Shown here in pieces: positions 38,459 to 47,978 of a DNA stretch of 64,000 bases. Origin of the DNA: Gimesia sp. (GTDB taxonomy: Bacteria > Planctomycetota > Planctomycetia > Planctomycetales > Planctomycetaceae); contig NZ_JAVJSQ010000029.1 of assembly GCF_040219335.1 (NCBI RefSeq), positions 558,001 through 622,000 on the forward strand, given 5' to 3'. The notes under the pieces were generated by a model. That model was not told the origin of the DNA. It did not search any database and saw nothing but the letters and a program-made list of their open reading frames with translations. The position numbers and the translations under genes are program-made. Position 1 is the first letter of the stretch. The number at the start of each line of letters is the position of its first letter.

Positions 38459-39715
38459 TCAATCGCCGGAATCGTCCATTACGGTGCAGAGTTCCTGCTT
38501 CTGTGCGGGGACCGCGCTATCCTTGCTGATGCTGTGATTCGTCGTCAGCGTATAGACCAGGGCCGTGCACGTCATGACTGAGGCAGACGTGTAGAACATG
38601 GGGTAGAAGCCCCAGTTATCGATGATGCCCCCCAGGATAGGAGCGAAGATAATCGCACCTGCGTCGAAGAAACCCAATACGATAGTCGTCCCCGTGCCGC
38701 GGTAATGAGGCGGAAAGGATTCGGTTCCCAGTGAGACTACCGCCGGAAAGAGCAGGGCGTGTCCGAAGCCACAGAGGATCGCGGGGCCAATCAACTGCCA
38801 TTCCTGAGTGATGGATGGCAGGATTGTATGCCCGATCGCGTGCCCCATCAGGCCCATGGTGATCATTTTGGTCCGACCTACCGTCGTTCCCCAGCGGCGG
38901 GTGTAGATGCGAATGAAGAAGGCTGAAATCGCATAACCCAGGAAGAATGTCCCGATCCCGCCCAGGCCACGTTGAGAGACGAAGCGGGTTAAAAAGACGC
39001 TGATCACGGTAAAGCTGAGGCCCATCATGATCGCGACCACCATCACCTGCCCCGGCCAGTAGCGAAACAGGAGCTGGTGTGCAGCAGGGGTGACCTGTGG
39101 TCTGCGGTGAACATCGTTGTGGGTGACGTATAAGACGATCAGGAAGTAGCTGAAGCCCAGGAATGCAGGGATACCGAACAGGGCGTAAAACTGGGCATTG
39201 CCGGCGGGAAGCCAGCGCATCATCAGGTCACTGACCTGGGTTCCCAGGATCATACCGACGAATCCGCTGCTACCCAGGCTGCCAATGACTTCGGTCCGCC
39301 TGTGATGTGGGACTTTCTGCTGGATATGTACGACGGAGCAGGTAAACATGCCTGCGATACCGGTCGCAAAGCACATTCGCAAGGCGAAGATTTCCCAGCC
39401 CAGGCTACGACAAAGTGTCATGCCGCCGGTTCCGACGACGAAAATTGCGGCAGACAGAGCCCAGAGTTTTCTCACACCATAGCGATCGATACCCTGACCA
39501 AGGAAGAAGCGGCCGATTAAGGCGACGAAGACACCGCAACTGACAATATCACCGACGCGCTCTTCAGTCCCCCCCAGGTAGGTGACCAGATCCGCGAAGC
39601 GGAAGGTGATTGCATTTGCGGTTACCAGTAGCACATTAGCCAGGTAACAGAACCAGAACAGCCGGTTGTATATAGGTTCCTCTTCATCTGAGGGAATTAC
39701 AGGAGTGATAGACAT
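38459..39715 (-). CDS. Major facilitator superfamily transporter
   Basis: 418 residues with about 12 hydrophobic helices and the MFS loop motif between helices 2 and 3 (GRFFLGQGIDRYGVRKLW). A second, weaker copy lies after helix 8 (YTRRWGTTVGRTK). A loop at about 205-225 separates the halves. It exports or imports a small solute, unknown here. Converges on the 88-residue gene with a 19-nt gap. Confidence 0.88.
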   Translation of the reverse strand: MSITPVIPSDEEEPIYNRLFWFCYLANVLLVTANAITFRFADLVTYLGGTEERVGDIVSCGVFVALIGRFFLGQGIDRYGVRKLWALSAAIFVVGTGGMTLCRSLGWEIFALRMCFATGIAGMFTCSVVHIQQKVPHHRRTEVIGSLGSSGFVGMILGTQVSDLMMRWLPAGNAQFYALFGIPAFLGFSYFLIVLYVTHNDVHRRPQVTPAAHQLLFRYWPGQVMVVAIMMGLSFTVISVFLTRFVSQRGLGGIGTFFLGYAISAFFIRIYTRRWGTTVGRTKMITMGLMGHAIGHTILPSITQEWQLIGPAILCGFGHALLFPAVVSLGTESFPPHYRGTGTTIVLGFFDAGAIIFAPILGGIIDNWGFYPMFYTSASVMTCTALVYTLTTNHSISKDSAVPAQKQELCTVMDDSGD

Positions 39716-40124
39716 TCGTTTTTATTCAGGTTAGGACAGATTGCCGGACGTAGTACCAGTCTTTCGTTCGGAAACAGAAACGGTTTCCGCTCACAATTCA
39801 GGATCAGCATGTCTGATTCGGCGGGATCAGTCCGTGTCCTGCAAGCGTCTTGTGAGGCTCTCTGGCGGGTTCACAACGGGGAGACACAGCGGGGTGTCTT
39901 CGAGTTCGTGATTTCGAGGGATGTCGCGACTCACTTTCTGACGAGGTGTCGCAGATGTCGGAAGTACACCACATCCATGCCAGTATTCTAGCAGAGTGGG
40001 GCCGATCCGTCTAAGGGGGAAATGTTAAAGTTTCACTCAGACGGCGTGGAAACCGGTGATTCCATGCCGTTGAAAGGGCAGCGGGGCGGTTTCAAGGCGT
40101 GCCACGGGGCGGCGATTACTGCCT
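39716..40124. other. Intergenic region between the ABC permease and MFS genes
   Basis: 409 nt. It contains a hairpin at 40041-40070 that probably ends the ABC transcript, and it must carry the MFS promoter. A short plus-strand frame at 39809-39991 has no support. Confidence 0.4.
40041..40070 (-). terminator. Terminator-like hairpin after the ABC-2 genes
   Basis: ACGGCGTGGAA (40041-40051) with TTCCATGCCGT (40060-40070): 11 bp with one G/T-type mismatch. No clear T-tract. Confidence 0.45.
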
Positions 40125-40949
40125 TTAACCACCGAAGGCACTATATCGACGGATGCCCCGCTGGAAAGCGATGCGATTTAGAGAAAACAGGACGACAATC
40201 CAGACAATTTCTATGGACAATTCGATGATCAGTTCCTGATGGGTATATTTCCCCAGAATGACAGTCCCGGGAAAGTAGGCCAGGTATTTGAATGGCAGCA
40301 GTTGCATCCACTGACTCAGCGGTTCCGGAAAGAGGTCCAATGGAATCATGTGGCCCGAAAGGAAGTAGTTGAGCATCATATAGATAAAGATTAACGAGCT
40401 GACTTCCAGGAACCAGAACGCGATCAGGCCGATGAGTGACTCAATCAGGAAACCGACGAGAAAGGCCATCAGCAGGGAGAGGATCCAGGCGAAAATCGTA
40501 AAGGCATCCGGCCAGCCCGAGAAGTAATCCCGACAGAGGTAGAAGAGCAGGATAAACGGACCGAGGGCGACCATGTAGTACACCAGCTTATGCGCCATGC
40601 GGGCCCAGAAGAGGTAGCCCAGCATATCGATCGGCTGAATCAGATACTTTTTAATGGTGCCATCCCGCACATCGTTGGCGATGCCATTGGCCAGACCGGG
40701 CATGCTGGAAAAGGCACGTGCGACCATTACCAGCAGGTAGTAAGCGACCATTTCCTTGTAGTTGTAACCTTTGATATTACTGATCGGCTTGGTTGTGTGG
40801 ATGCCGTAAATGGCACCCCACAGAAAGATCTGAGTGACGATTGGCAGGAAGCGGACAAAGGTCGCGAAGACAAAATCTCCCCGGTACACCAGTCGTTCTT
40901 CGATTGATGTTTTGAGGATGATCCAGTTAGTCCGCAGGCAGGCGATCAT
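40125..40949 (-). CDS. ABC-2 type exporter permease
   Basis: 274 residues with six hydrophobic helices and a start ([22 protein letters not shown]) typical of the COG4587/COG3694-like ABC-2 permeases. [22 protein letters not shown] matches the conserved cytoplasmic coupling segment. The ATPase gene is 48 nt upstream. These systems usually carry two permeases, and only one is present here. The substrate (drug, lipid or polymer) is unknown. Confidence 0.85.
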   Translation of the reverse strand: MIACLRTNWIILKTSIEERLVYRGDFVFATFVRFLPIVTQIFLWGAIYGIHTTKPISNIKGYNYKEMVAYYLLVMVARAFSSMPGLANGIANDVRDGTIKKYLIQPIDMLGYLFWARMAHKLVYYMVALGPFILLFYLCRDYFSGWPDAFTIFAWILSLLMAFLVGFLIESLIGLIAFWFLEVSSLIFIYMMLNYFLSGHMIPLDLFPEPLSQWMQLLPFKYLAYFPGTVILGKYTHQELIIELSIEIVWIVVLFSLNRIAFQRGIRRYSAFGG

Positions 40950-40997
40950 GGTTCTCTATAGAAATGCTAAGAATACGTTTACTGGTGGCAGACAGAG

Positions 40998-42026
40998 TTA
41001 CTCGGTTGTTGTCGGCTCCAGGCTCTGGGCCTGCTGGTAGTCCGACGTCTCTTTGTGTTCGGTAAAGACTTCCGCGATCACCTCTTCGAGGGGGCGTTCC
41101 TGGACGCCGACATCGAGGATCCGGTATTTCGCGAGCAGGCTGGAGAGGATCTCGGGAATTTTATTCCGAGGGACTTTGAGTTTCACGCGTGGCGCTTCAT
41201 TTTCGAGGACCTCACCCCATTGAGAGAAGTCGCGGGGCATGTCATCGCCGTCAAACTGGACGTCCATAATTTTGTAATTGCTGAAGCGGTCGAGGATGTC
41301 GCTCAGAGGCCCGTCGTGTTTGATACTCCCCTGGTTGATGATGATGGCCCGTTTACAGAGGGCTTCCACATCTTTCATATAATGACTGGTGAGTACGACC
41401 GTCGTCTTCTGTTCGTTCTGGTAGTATTTCAGAAATTCCTGCACGCGGCGTTGTGAAACGACATCCAGGCCGATCGTGGGTTCGTCGAGCAGCAGAACAT
41501 CAGGGCGGTGCAGCAGAGCGGCGATGAGTTCCATGCGCATCCGCTCCCCGAGCGAAAGTTCGCGGACCGGCTGGCCGATCAGATGTTTAACTTCGAGCAG
41601 GCTGGTGAGTTCATCGATCCGCCGATCATACTGCTGCGGGTCGATGCGGTAGATCTCTTTGTGCAGCCGGAAGGATTCCTGGGCCGGAAGGTCCCACCAG
41701 AGCTGGTTCTTCTGTCCCATGACCAGCGAAAAGCGACGACGGTATTCGTTCTCGCGTTTCCAGGGAACATGTCCTAAAACGGTGGCTTCGCCTGCAGAAG
41801 GGAAAATCAGGCCTGAAAGGAGTTTCAGGGTTGTGGTTTTGCCTGCGCCATTCGGGCCGAGGAAAGCGACGATTTCCCCCTGTTCGATGGTGAAACTGAC
41901 ATCGGTCACCGCGTGAACGGTTTTATGATCGCGCTTCCAGAGGCCTTTCAAAGAGGCAAAAACCCCTTCGTTTTTCTGGTAGACTTTGTACGTTTTCTCA
42001 AGATTTCGGACGACAATGGCATTCAT
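40998..42026 (-). CDS. ABC transporter ATP-binding protein (COG4586-like)
   Basis: 342 residues. Walker [10 protein letters not shown] (57-65), signature [15 protein letters not shown] and Walker [13 protein letters not shown] are intact. The N-terminal insertion ([20 protein letters not shown]) and the segment [16 protein letters not shown] are typical of the COG4586 group paired with ABC-2 permeases. A C-terminal extension of about 90 residues follows the nucleotide-binding domain. It energises the permease encoded 48 nt downstream. Confidence 0.92.
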   Translation of the reverse strand: MNAIVVRNLEKTYKVYQKNEGVFASLKGLWKRDHKTVHAVTDVSFTIEQGEIVAFLGPNGAGKTTTLKLLSGLIFPSAGEATVLGHVPWKRENEYRRRFSLVMGQKNQLWWDLPAQESFRLHKEIYRIDPQQYDRRIDELTSLLEVKHLIGQPVRELSLGERMRMELIAALLHRPDVLLLDEPTIGLDVVSQRRVQEFLKYYQNEQKTTVVLTSHYMKDVEALCKRAIIINQGSIKHDGPLSDILDRFSNYKIMDVQFDGDDMPRDFSQWGEVLENEAPRVKLKVPRNKIPEILSSLLAKYRILDVGVQERPLEEVIAEVFTEHKETSDYQQAQSLEPTTTE

Positions 42027-42124
42027 GCCATCATCTTACGGTACCTGCTGCGATGGGTCGAGCGACAAAACCAGCGATTCAGAAAAAACAGACAGGCGGG
42101 GGACTTTGCTCTAACCCGGGGCTC

Positions 42125-43192
42125 TCAAGGCGCTTTTTGTGCGAGTTCTGTACGGATCTGCCGGGCAATCAGCGGGTCGATCATCGCCGCCGTCGCCAGA
42201 TGAGTGGCCTGGGCGCCGGCGTTCAGGAACTCTCTGACATCCTCTGCTGTACTGATGCCGCCACAGGAGACCAACTCCGGCCGGTTTACATTTTGAGGTA
42301 AATCTGCGATCAGCCGGGCAAAGCATTTTAGCTGGTGCAGAGAGGCTTCACGGGTAGCGACACCGCAGATTCCCCGCTGCTCGCCGTTGAATAAGGGAGT
42401 GCCCCGGGCATCGGTGACTGTAGTGGCGACACTGTTGGTCATCACGATTGCTGTCGCGAAGGGAGCAACCGCCTGCAGGAACTCACGGGCGGTCTCTTCC
42501 TGAGTTAGATGTCCGATTTTGATCAGGTAAGGAGTGTCGCCGATCGCCTCTCGGACGCGACTGGCGACCAGGGTGGCGGCCTCTGGTTGCTGGTATAACT
42601 GTCCGTCGCGGGTGCAGACATTGGGGCAGGAGAAGTTCGTTTCAATACAGTCGGCACCGCTCTCACGGGCCCAGCGGGCACAGAGCGCGTAATCTTCGGC
42701 GAGGTCTTCCAGGGACCAGCCGGGCTGCAGACTGCCGACCACGGAGACCGACAGGATTTTTTCCGCAGGCAGTAACTCGCGGGTGCGGGTGATATCATCG
42801 CGCCAGATTTCCGGGGCGGCGGAAGGCATTCCGAAAGAGACGGCCCAGCTTCCCTGCATCTGATCGGTGAGGGTGACTTGTGATTCACGACCTGTCATGG
42901 AAGCTGCGGTTACCGGCTGCAGGTTGGGAAGCGGGTAGCATTCCCGTGCGGTCGAGCGAACTGTTTTGTAGGTTAAAACATCGAATCCCAGGCTGGCGTA
43001 GTACAGGACCCATTTCCCATTGAGCAGCGGGCCGGCGGGGATGCCCAGTGGGGAAGGGACCGGGAGGCCACAGAATGTCCAGTCGCCGGGGACGGCTGGA
43101 ATATCGAGTTCCTGTGGTTCGGGCGCATGCGTGTAGTTCCACTGGTAAGTCTGCAGGCGATCGTAGCGGGGTAGGGAGGCAGGGTTCTGCAT
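42125..43192 (-). CDS. Dihydroorotate dehydrogenase-family flavoprotein
   Basis: 355 residues from ATG 43192, preceded by AGGA at 6 nt; an in-frame TTG at 43213 is less likely. FMN-barrel marks are IPAGPLLNGKW, the LTYKTVRS strand, ETNFSCPN (class 1-like active-site loop) and SCGGISTAEDVREFLNAGA at the phosphate site. The expected class 1 catalytic Cys after SCPN is not exact (SCPNVCTRDG). It could be PyrD or a related pyrimidine-reducing enzyme. No pyr genes are nearby. Confidence 0.78.
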   Translation of the reverse strand: MQNPASLPRYDRLQTYQWNYTHAPEPQELDIPAVPGDWTFCGLPVPSPLGIPAGPLLNGKWVLYYASLGFDVLTYKTVRSTARECYPLPNLQPVTAASMTGRESQVTLTDQMQGSWAVSFGMPSAAPEIWRDDITRTRELLPAEKILSVSVVGSLQPGWSLEDLAEDYALCARWARESGADCIETNFSCPNVCTRDGQLYQQPEAATLVASRVREAIGDTPYLIKIGHLTQEETAREFLQAVAPFATAIVMTNSVATTVTDARGTPLFNGEQRGICGVATREASLHQLKCFARLIADLPQNVNRPELVSCGGISTAEDVREFLNAGAQATHLATAAMIDPLIARQIRTELAQKAP

Positions 43193-43228
43193 CTCGGATC
43201 CTGAAGAAATCAATCAGCGAATGAAAAA

Positions 43229-43258
43229 AGCTCCGGCCCTCAATTGAGAGCCGGAGCT
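43229..43258 (-). terminator. Rho-independent terminator of the S41 protease gene
   Basis: AGCTCCGG (43229-43236) with CCGGAGCT (43251-43258), plus an inner CTC/GAG stem around AATT. On the minus strand TTTTTTC follows at once. Confidence 0.9.
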
Positions 43259-43284
43259 ACCGGGGGGAATCATATCCTTTGAGA

Positions 43285-45333
43285 CTAGCGTTGGACTGTG
43301 TTCATGTTTTTGAGCACGTTCATGTAGTCGACAGTGATATTCAGGATCTCATCGTTGTAGTGATCCTTCTTGAAGATGTCTTTGTCGGCTGCTTCGTCCT
43401 TCTTCTCGTCTTCTTTTTTCTTATCCTCTTTGTCGTTCGACAGCTCTTTACGCCGTTCGGCTTCGACCAGAGAGATGGTTTTCTGATTTTTCTTTTTCAG
43501 ATACTTGTTGATTTCATCCTGGGTTTCTTTGAAGTCTTTGTCAGCCACAATACGTTTGGTGCTGGCCTGCTTCAGGTAATCCAGGATTTTCGGACTGACC
43601 ATTCCCAGTGATTCGTGTGGAGCGATTTCGGTTTTGTCGAACTCCATCGCATCATCCAGGAAGGATTCACCCAGGTCCATATTGTCGATCAGTGAAGGCA
43701 GAACGATGTCGGAACGGACGCCCCGGTTCTGAGTACTGTCGCCGTTGACGCGGTAGAACTGGTTGATGGTCAGTTTCAGAGCACCCAGGTCCTGGCCTTT
43801 GAGGAAGGAGAACATCTGGTTGCTGACCGGCATTACGTTCTGTACCGTTCCTTTACCGTGGGTGGTGGTATCACCGATGATGATGCCACGCTTGTAGTCT
43901 TTGATGACGCCGGCAAAGATCTCGGAAGCAGAAGCGGAGAGGCGGTTACAAACCACAACCAGCGGGCCGGTGTAAACTGCACCCGGTTCAACGTCGCTGT
44001 GGATTTTGCGTTCGCCGTCCATCTGCTTGACCTGTACAACAGGACCTTCGTCAACAAACAGACCGGAAACTTCGATGGCTTCGCTGAGTGCACCACCACC
44101 GTTGAAACGCAGATCGATAACAACACTATCGACGCCACCCTGATCACGGAAGTCGTAAAGTACCTGACGGACATCGCGAGCGGTACTCTTGAAGTTCTCA
44201 TCACCCCGTTGTGCTCCACGGAAATCCCGATAGAACGAAGGGATGCTGATCACGCCGATGCGTCCGGTCTTACCGGGGAGACGTTCTCCGGTGTCGATGA
44301 TTTTTCCTTTAACCTCGGAAGTGCTCAGTTCGATCTTCTTCCGGGTCAGTTTGTAAACTTCCATGGCATTGTTTTTCTCTTTTTTTACCCGCAGTTGAAC
44401 TACGGTGCCTCGTTTGCCACGGATGTAACGTACAACTTTGCTGAGTTTCATTTCGACAACATCGACGAACTCGCCATCTTCCTGGGCGACGCCGACGATT
44501 TTGTCACCTGCTTTGAGGCGACCGTCTGCATCGGCTGCACCACCGGGGACGATTTCAGCAACAACGGTGTAACCTTCTTCGGAACGCAGAGCGGCACCGA
44601 TCCCATCGAGACTGAGTTCCATGCTGATCCGGAAATCTTCCAGTGTCTGGGGAGACATATAGCTGGAGTGGGGATCGAAGCAGTGAGTCAGGGCGCTGAG
44701 GTACATCTCCAGTTTCTCAGGTTTTTCGGTCTGAGCCATGGTGCGGAGATTGTTGCGATATCGTTTGTGTAACTGCTCGCGGGCTTTTGCGAGTTCGGTG
44801 TCATCCAGAATCAGGTTGAGCAGATCGTATTTGACCCGTTTTCTCCAGCGTTCGTTCATCTCGTTCTGATCTTTGGCAAAATCGAGATCTTTGGCATCGA
44901 CGATGATCGATTCATCGACGGTGAAGTCGTGATCGACATCGACGAGCTGCTGCGCGTAGTCCATCCGCTCCTGCAGACGCTGGAGGTAGAGGTCAAAGGC
45001 ATTGTAAGCAAAGCTGACATCGCCGACGGCCAGTTTGTCGTCCAACTGGTCTTTTTCCGCCTCAAATTGCTCGATGTCGGATTTGTAGAAGTAGAGCTTC
45101 TGTGGATCGAGCTGCTTGATGAAACGTTTCATCAGTTTCGCCGAGATCTCGTCATTGATGGGTTTGCCGCTGATGTGGAACCGACTGACCATGGCACAGA
45201 CGCGTTTGGCGGTGACAGAGTCATTAGGAGAGTCCGAGACAGAGGCCTGCTGAGCGAAGATTGCGGTTCCCAGCAAGAGGACCATGCAGAGACTGAGAGC
45301 AGAGGCTGCTTTTGAGGGAGGATTTAACTTCAT
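43285..45333 (-). CDS. Prc/Tsp-type C-terminal processing protease (S41)
   Basis: 682 residues. A signal peptide (1-28) is followed by an N-terminal helical region, a PDZ domain at about 240-330 and the S41 core. The catalytic pair is S470 in SASASEIFAG and K494 in HGKGTVQ; NGGGALSEA shapes the oxyanion region. A Lys/Glu-rich segment (about 610-660) precedes the C-terminus. This matches the long periplasmic Tsp form, which degrades proteins with non-polar C-termini and trims envelope proteins. It ends with a strong terminator, so it is probably monocistronic. Confidence 0.93.
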   Translation of the reverse strand: MKLNPPSKAASALSLCMVLLLGTAIFAQQASVSDSPNDSVTAKRVCAMVSRFHISGKPINDEISAKLMKRFIKQLDPQKLYFYKSDIEQFEAEKDQLDDKLAVGDVSFAYNAFDLYLQRLQERMDYAQQLVDVDHDFTVDESIIVDAKDLDFAKDQNEMNERWRKRVKYDLLNLILDDTELAKAREQLHKRYRNNLRTMAQTEKPEKLEMYLSALTHCFDPHSSYMSPQTLEDFRISMELSLDGIGAALRSEEGYTVVAEIVPGGAADADGRLKAGDKIVGVAQEDGEFVDVVEMKLSKVVRYIRGKRGTVVQLRVKKEKNNAMEVYKLTRKKIELSTSEVKGKIIDTGERLPGKTGRIGVISIPSFYRDFRGAQRGDENFKSTARDVRQVLYDFRDQGGVDSVVIDLRFNGGGALSEAIEVSGLFVDEGPVVQVKQMDGERKIHSDVEPGAVYTGPLVVVCNRLSASASEIFAGVIKDYKRGIIIGDTTTHGKGTVQNVMPVSNQMFSFLKGQDLGALKLTINQFYRVNGDSTQNRGVRSDIVLPSLIDNMDLGESFLDDAMEFDKTEIAPHESLGMVSPKILDYLKQASTKRIVADKDFKETQDEINKYLKKKNQKTISLVEAERRKELSNDKEDKKKEDEKKDEAADKDIFKKDHYNDEILNITVDYMNVLKNMNTVQR

Positions 45334-45723
45334 AAGTTTCGTCCGTTATCTGAAATTCATGTGAAAGAGAAAGCATCAGTGAAGCCGACGTGACACCGGG
45401 AATTCACTTATGTAAGCCATTTGATATTATAGGATCTCGGAAAAGAGGACAAGATGACATTTTCCAGTACAGCGTCTCCGATCTGCCTGACAGCGGCGGA
45501 TTTAATGAATTACTGCTGTCAGAACGAAGGTTCTTTTCAGACAGCAGTTCCGTAGGTCTTATTACGCATCTGGGTGTAGATCTGTTGGTCAAACCTGAGG
45601 AAATTCTATCGCTCTGTGTTCTCAGAAGGCGCAGCAGGTTTTGTCCGGTTCCGACCGGCTGGTTCCTGAGAGAATTTCAAGGGGGCAGGTTTGTTCTAAG
45701 TGTTTGTTAAGAAACAGATTGCG
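45334..45723. other. Intergenic region between tetR and the S41 protease
   Basis: 390 nt with the protease promoter and a strong hairpin (45512-45548). A plus-strand frame of 106 codons (45390-45710) lacks a ribosome-binding site and any recognisable composition, so I leave it out. Confidence 0.4.
45512..45548. other. Strong bulged hairpin
   Basis: ACTGCTGTC (45512-45520) with GACAGCAGT (45540-45548), and directly inside it AGAAC (45521-45525), GAAG loop, GTTCT (45530-45534). A five-base bulge sits on one side only. No T-tract on either strand, so it is more likely an RNA element or operator than a terminator. Confidence 0.5.
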
Positions 45724-46353
45724 TTATTGTTTATCGTCTGATTGCTGTGGTTGAAACAGCTTTCCGAAGATTGACAGGCAGTTCTTCCAGTGTTCCTGAA
45801 ATTCATCGGAATCGACCGGGTGTCCGGAAATCAGTTGCGCGAGTTGAGGCAGCGTGGCGGGAAAAAAGACCAGGGCGGTAAAAATCAGCATCAGGCAGAC
45901 CGGATCGAACTCATCGGAGATGATCCCCGCTTCCTGCGATTTTTTTAGACGGTTAATGTGATTCTGATAGTATTCGCGCCGCCAGGGCTCATCGATGAGG
46001 GGAGCCCCTTCATTCTGCTGGGCTTCATTGAGCAGAACGCGAACATAGTTCTGGTCGCGCAGGTTCTCTTCAAAGTAGTACTGCAGAATTTCGGTGATAT
46101 CGATGGGGATCTTTTCGACGGTGTCGCTGCGTTCCTGGAGTTTGTTTTGCAGGGCGGCTTCGAACAGGCCCCGTTTATCATTGAAATAGCGATAGATCAG
46201 TGATTTATTAAAGTTGGCCTGCCGGGCGATTGCTTCGATCCGGGCTCCTTCGACGCCCCGTTCGGCGAACTCTTCAATCGCCGCCTTCAGGATGGCTTCC
46301 TGGGAAGAGACTTCTTTTTTCGGGGAAATTGCACTGGTATCAGTTGACGACAT
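45724..46353 (-). CDS. TetR/AcrR-family transcriptional regulator
   Basis: 209 residues from ATG 46353, with GGAG 5 nt upstream. The N-terminal helix-turn-helix reads AILKAAIEEFAERGVEGARI, then EAIARQANFNKSLIYRYF, which is the TetR signature. The C-terminal ligand domain contains a TetR_C-like helical region with no clear ligand hint. A 14-bp perfect palindrome 162 nt upstream (46515-46528) is a good candidate for its own operator. The neighbouring gene across the divergent region encodes a DUF1559 protein. Confidence 0.93.
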   Translation of the reverse strand: MSSTDTSAISPKKEVSSQEAILKAAIEEFAERGVEGARIEAIARQANFNKSLIYRYFNDKRGLFEAALQNKLQERSDTVEKIPIDITEILQYYFEENLRDQNYVRVLLNEAQQNEGAPLIDEPWRREYYQNHINRLKKSQEAGIISDEFDPVCLMLIFTALVFFPATLPQLAQLISGHPVDSDEFQEHWKNCLSIFGKLFQPQQSDDKQ

Positions 46354-46514
46354 TTTCGCTCCATTCCTGGCGGTTTGAAAGAGTATACCTGTCACACCTC
46401 TGGTTGTGAAGATTCCCAGAATGGGGGGAACGGATCAGCGGCTGATTCCGTAGAGAAATTCCTGAAGAATTATGTTGAAATCAAAAAACCGAGTCGCTAG
46501 CATAAGCATTGTAA

Positions 46515-46528
46515 CGGTAACGTTACCG
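46515..46528. promoter_or_regulatory. Palindrome CGGTAACGTTACCG, probable TetR operator
   Basis: A 14-bp perfect dyad, of the size and symmetry bound by TetR dimers, in the tetR upstream region. Confidence 0.55.
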
Positions 46529-46625
46529 ATGATCTATTGGTTTTTTAAACAAAATCGATCTAATTTTGGTTCACATTTTGGGTGAACAAGAGGTTAATCA
46601 CTTTAGAGAACGACACGTCTAATAC

Positions 46626-46645
46626 CTGATACAGGTCTGTATCAG
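46626..46645. promoter_or_regulatory. Inverted repeat CTGATACAG-GT-CTGTATCAG
   Basis: Nine-bp perfect arms with a 2-nt centre. A second operator-like site, unrelated in sequence to the first. Confidence 0.5.
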
Positions 46646-46825
46646 ACTAAATAGCTGAGATGCGCAGCGGCTTCCCGAATGGGGATATCTGCTGCAGCCA
46701 CTACTTCAATTCTGTTTGAAAAGAATGTTCCGAGAGCACGCGACTTTGTAGCCCACAGTCTGTTTGAAAGACGGGAGCGTCAGCAAGGTATGCACTCTCA
46801 TACTGTGTTCGCGTCATGATATTAC

Positions 46826-46839
46826 CAGAACCGGTTCTG
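46826..46839. promoter_or_regulatory. Palindrome CAGAACCGGTTCTG
   Basis: A 14-bp perfect dyad 67 nt upstream of the DUF1559 start. Its GAACCGGTTC core recurs at 22533-22542. Confidence 0.45.
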
Positions 46840-46906
46840 AGAATCGGTGTTCGATAATTTGATCAGGCACTTTTCATACTTTTACGGAACTACGAGGAGT
46901 AACGCT

Positions 46907-47914
46907 ATGGTTTGTCGTCAACGTCTGAAGCGAGGCTTCACCCTCATTGAGTTGCTGGTCGTGATTGCCATCATTGCAATTCTGATCGCACTGTTACTCC
47001 CTGCAGTTCAGCAGGCGCGGGAAGCGGCCCGCCGCACGCAGTGTAAGAACAACATGAAACAGTTCGGTCTGGCGATGCACAACTATCACGAAGCGCACAG
47101 CACGTTTCCGCTGGGGACGAGCGTGAATTTCAGCACTTCTTCCGGGGGGGGTAACTTTATCTCCAACGGGATCGTGATGATGCTACCCTATTTCGATCAG
47201 ACCAACCTTTCGAATCTTTATAATCAGACGATCGCCTGGGAAAACCAGTCCGCTGCTGCAGCCCGGACCGTGGTGCCTACGTTTGTCTGTCCTTCGAATG
47301 TCGGACAGAACCCGATTACCGACTCTGCTTTGGGAGCCTTGGGTCTGCCTGTGGGCAACACATTTGGTATCACCACCTATGCGCTCTGTCGCGGATCAAA
47401 TATCGGCTGGTGCAGTTCCAGTAATCATCCCAGTACTGTCAGGGGGATGTTTGACCTGAACCGCGGTGCCAAGATGCGGGATATCATCGACGGTTCCAGT
47501 AATACCATCGCGATGGGAGAAGCCGGGACCGGCCCCCAGTTCAGGTTATGCGAAGGACAGGGGTGTACTACAGCAGCCTCACCGGTGGTTGAAGCTTCTC
47601 AAGCCTGGATTGTCGCACAGCCACCCAATACTGACTTCAAACCTGTACTCGGGGCCCGGGCCAGTATTTTCGGAAGTACGGCAGATCGAATTAATAAGAA
47701 TGTTACTACAGAGACGCTGATTGATCTGGCAGGTTATTCCACCTGTTCCTTGAGTGGCGCGGACGCGACCAGTAACTTCCGCAGTCAGCACATTGGTGGC
47801 TGTCATTTCCTGTATGCCGACGGTTCCGTGCATTTCATCAGTGAAAACGTTGACCTGGGAACGTACCAGGCGCTGTCTACGATCGGCGGAGGCGAAGTCG
47901 TCGAGACTCCGTAA
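46907..47914 (+). CDS. DUF1559 prepilin-like protein
   Basis: 335 residues from ATG 46907, with GAGGAG 7 nt upstream; GTG 46847 has no such site. A type IV prepilin-type N-terminus ([19 protein letters not shown]) would be cleaved and methylated at the Phe by a prepilin peptidase. It is followed by DUF1559 with [18 protein letters not shown] and the C-terminal H-x9-DG motif ([13 protein letters not shown]). Dozens of copies are typical of planctomycete genomes. It probably sits in pseudopilus-like or envelope structures. Function unknown. Confidence 0.93.
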   Translation: MVCRQRLKRGFTLIELLVVIAIIAILIALLLPAVQQAREAARRTQCKNNMKQFGLAMHNYHEAHSTFPLGTSVNFSTSSGGGNFISNGIVMMLPYFDQTNLSNLYNQTIAWENQSAAAARTVVPTFVCPSNVGQNPITDSALGALGLPVGNTFGITTYALCRGSNIGWCSSSNHPSTVRGMFDLNRGAKMRDIIDGSSNTIAMGEAGTGPQFRLCEGQGCTTAASPVVEASQAWIVAQPPNTDFKPVLGARASIFGSTADRINKNVTTETLIDLAGYSTCSLSGADATSNFRSQHIGGCHFLYADGSVHFISENVDLGTYQALSTIGGGEVVETP

Positions 47915-47978
47915 GTAACAGGAACCGTTTGAGTAAAATGAATCGGTCACTGATACTCAGCGCTCTGTCAGGGAGATT

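Larger units (their letters stand above)
46354..46906. promoter_or_regulatory. tetR / DUF1559 divergent regulatory region
   Basis: 553 nt with three perfect palindromes: 46515-46528, 46626-46645 and 46826-46839. The first is nearest tetR, the last nearest the DUF1559 gene. No coding frame is supported. Confidence 0.5.

Noticed and set aside
45390-45710. 106-codon plus-strand frame between tetR and the S41 protease
   Set aside because: No Shine-Dalgarno, no recognisable composition, and it runs through a strong hairpin.
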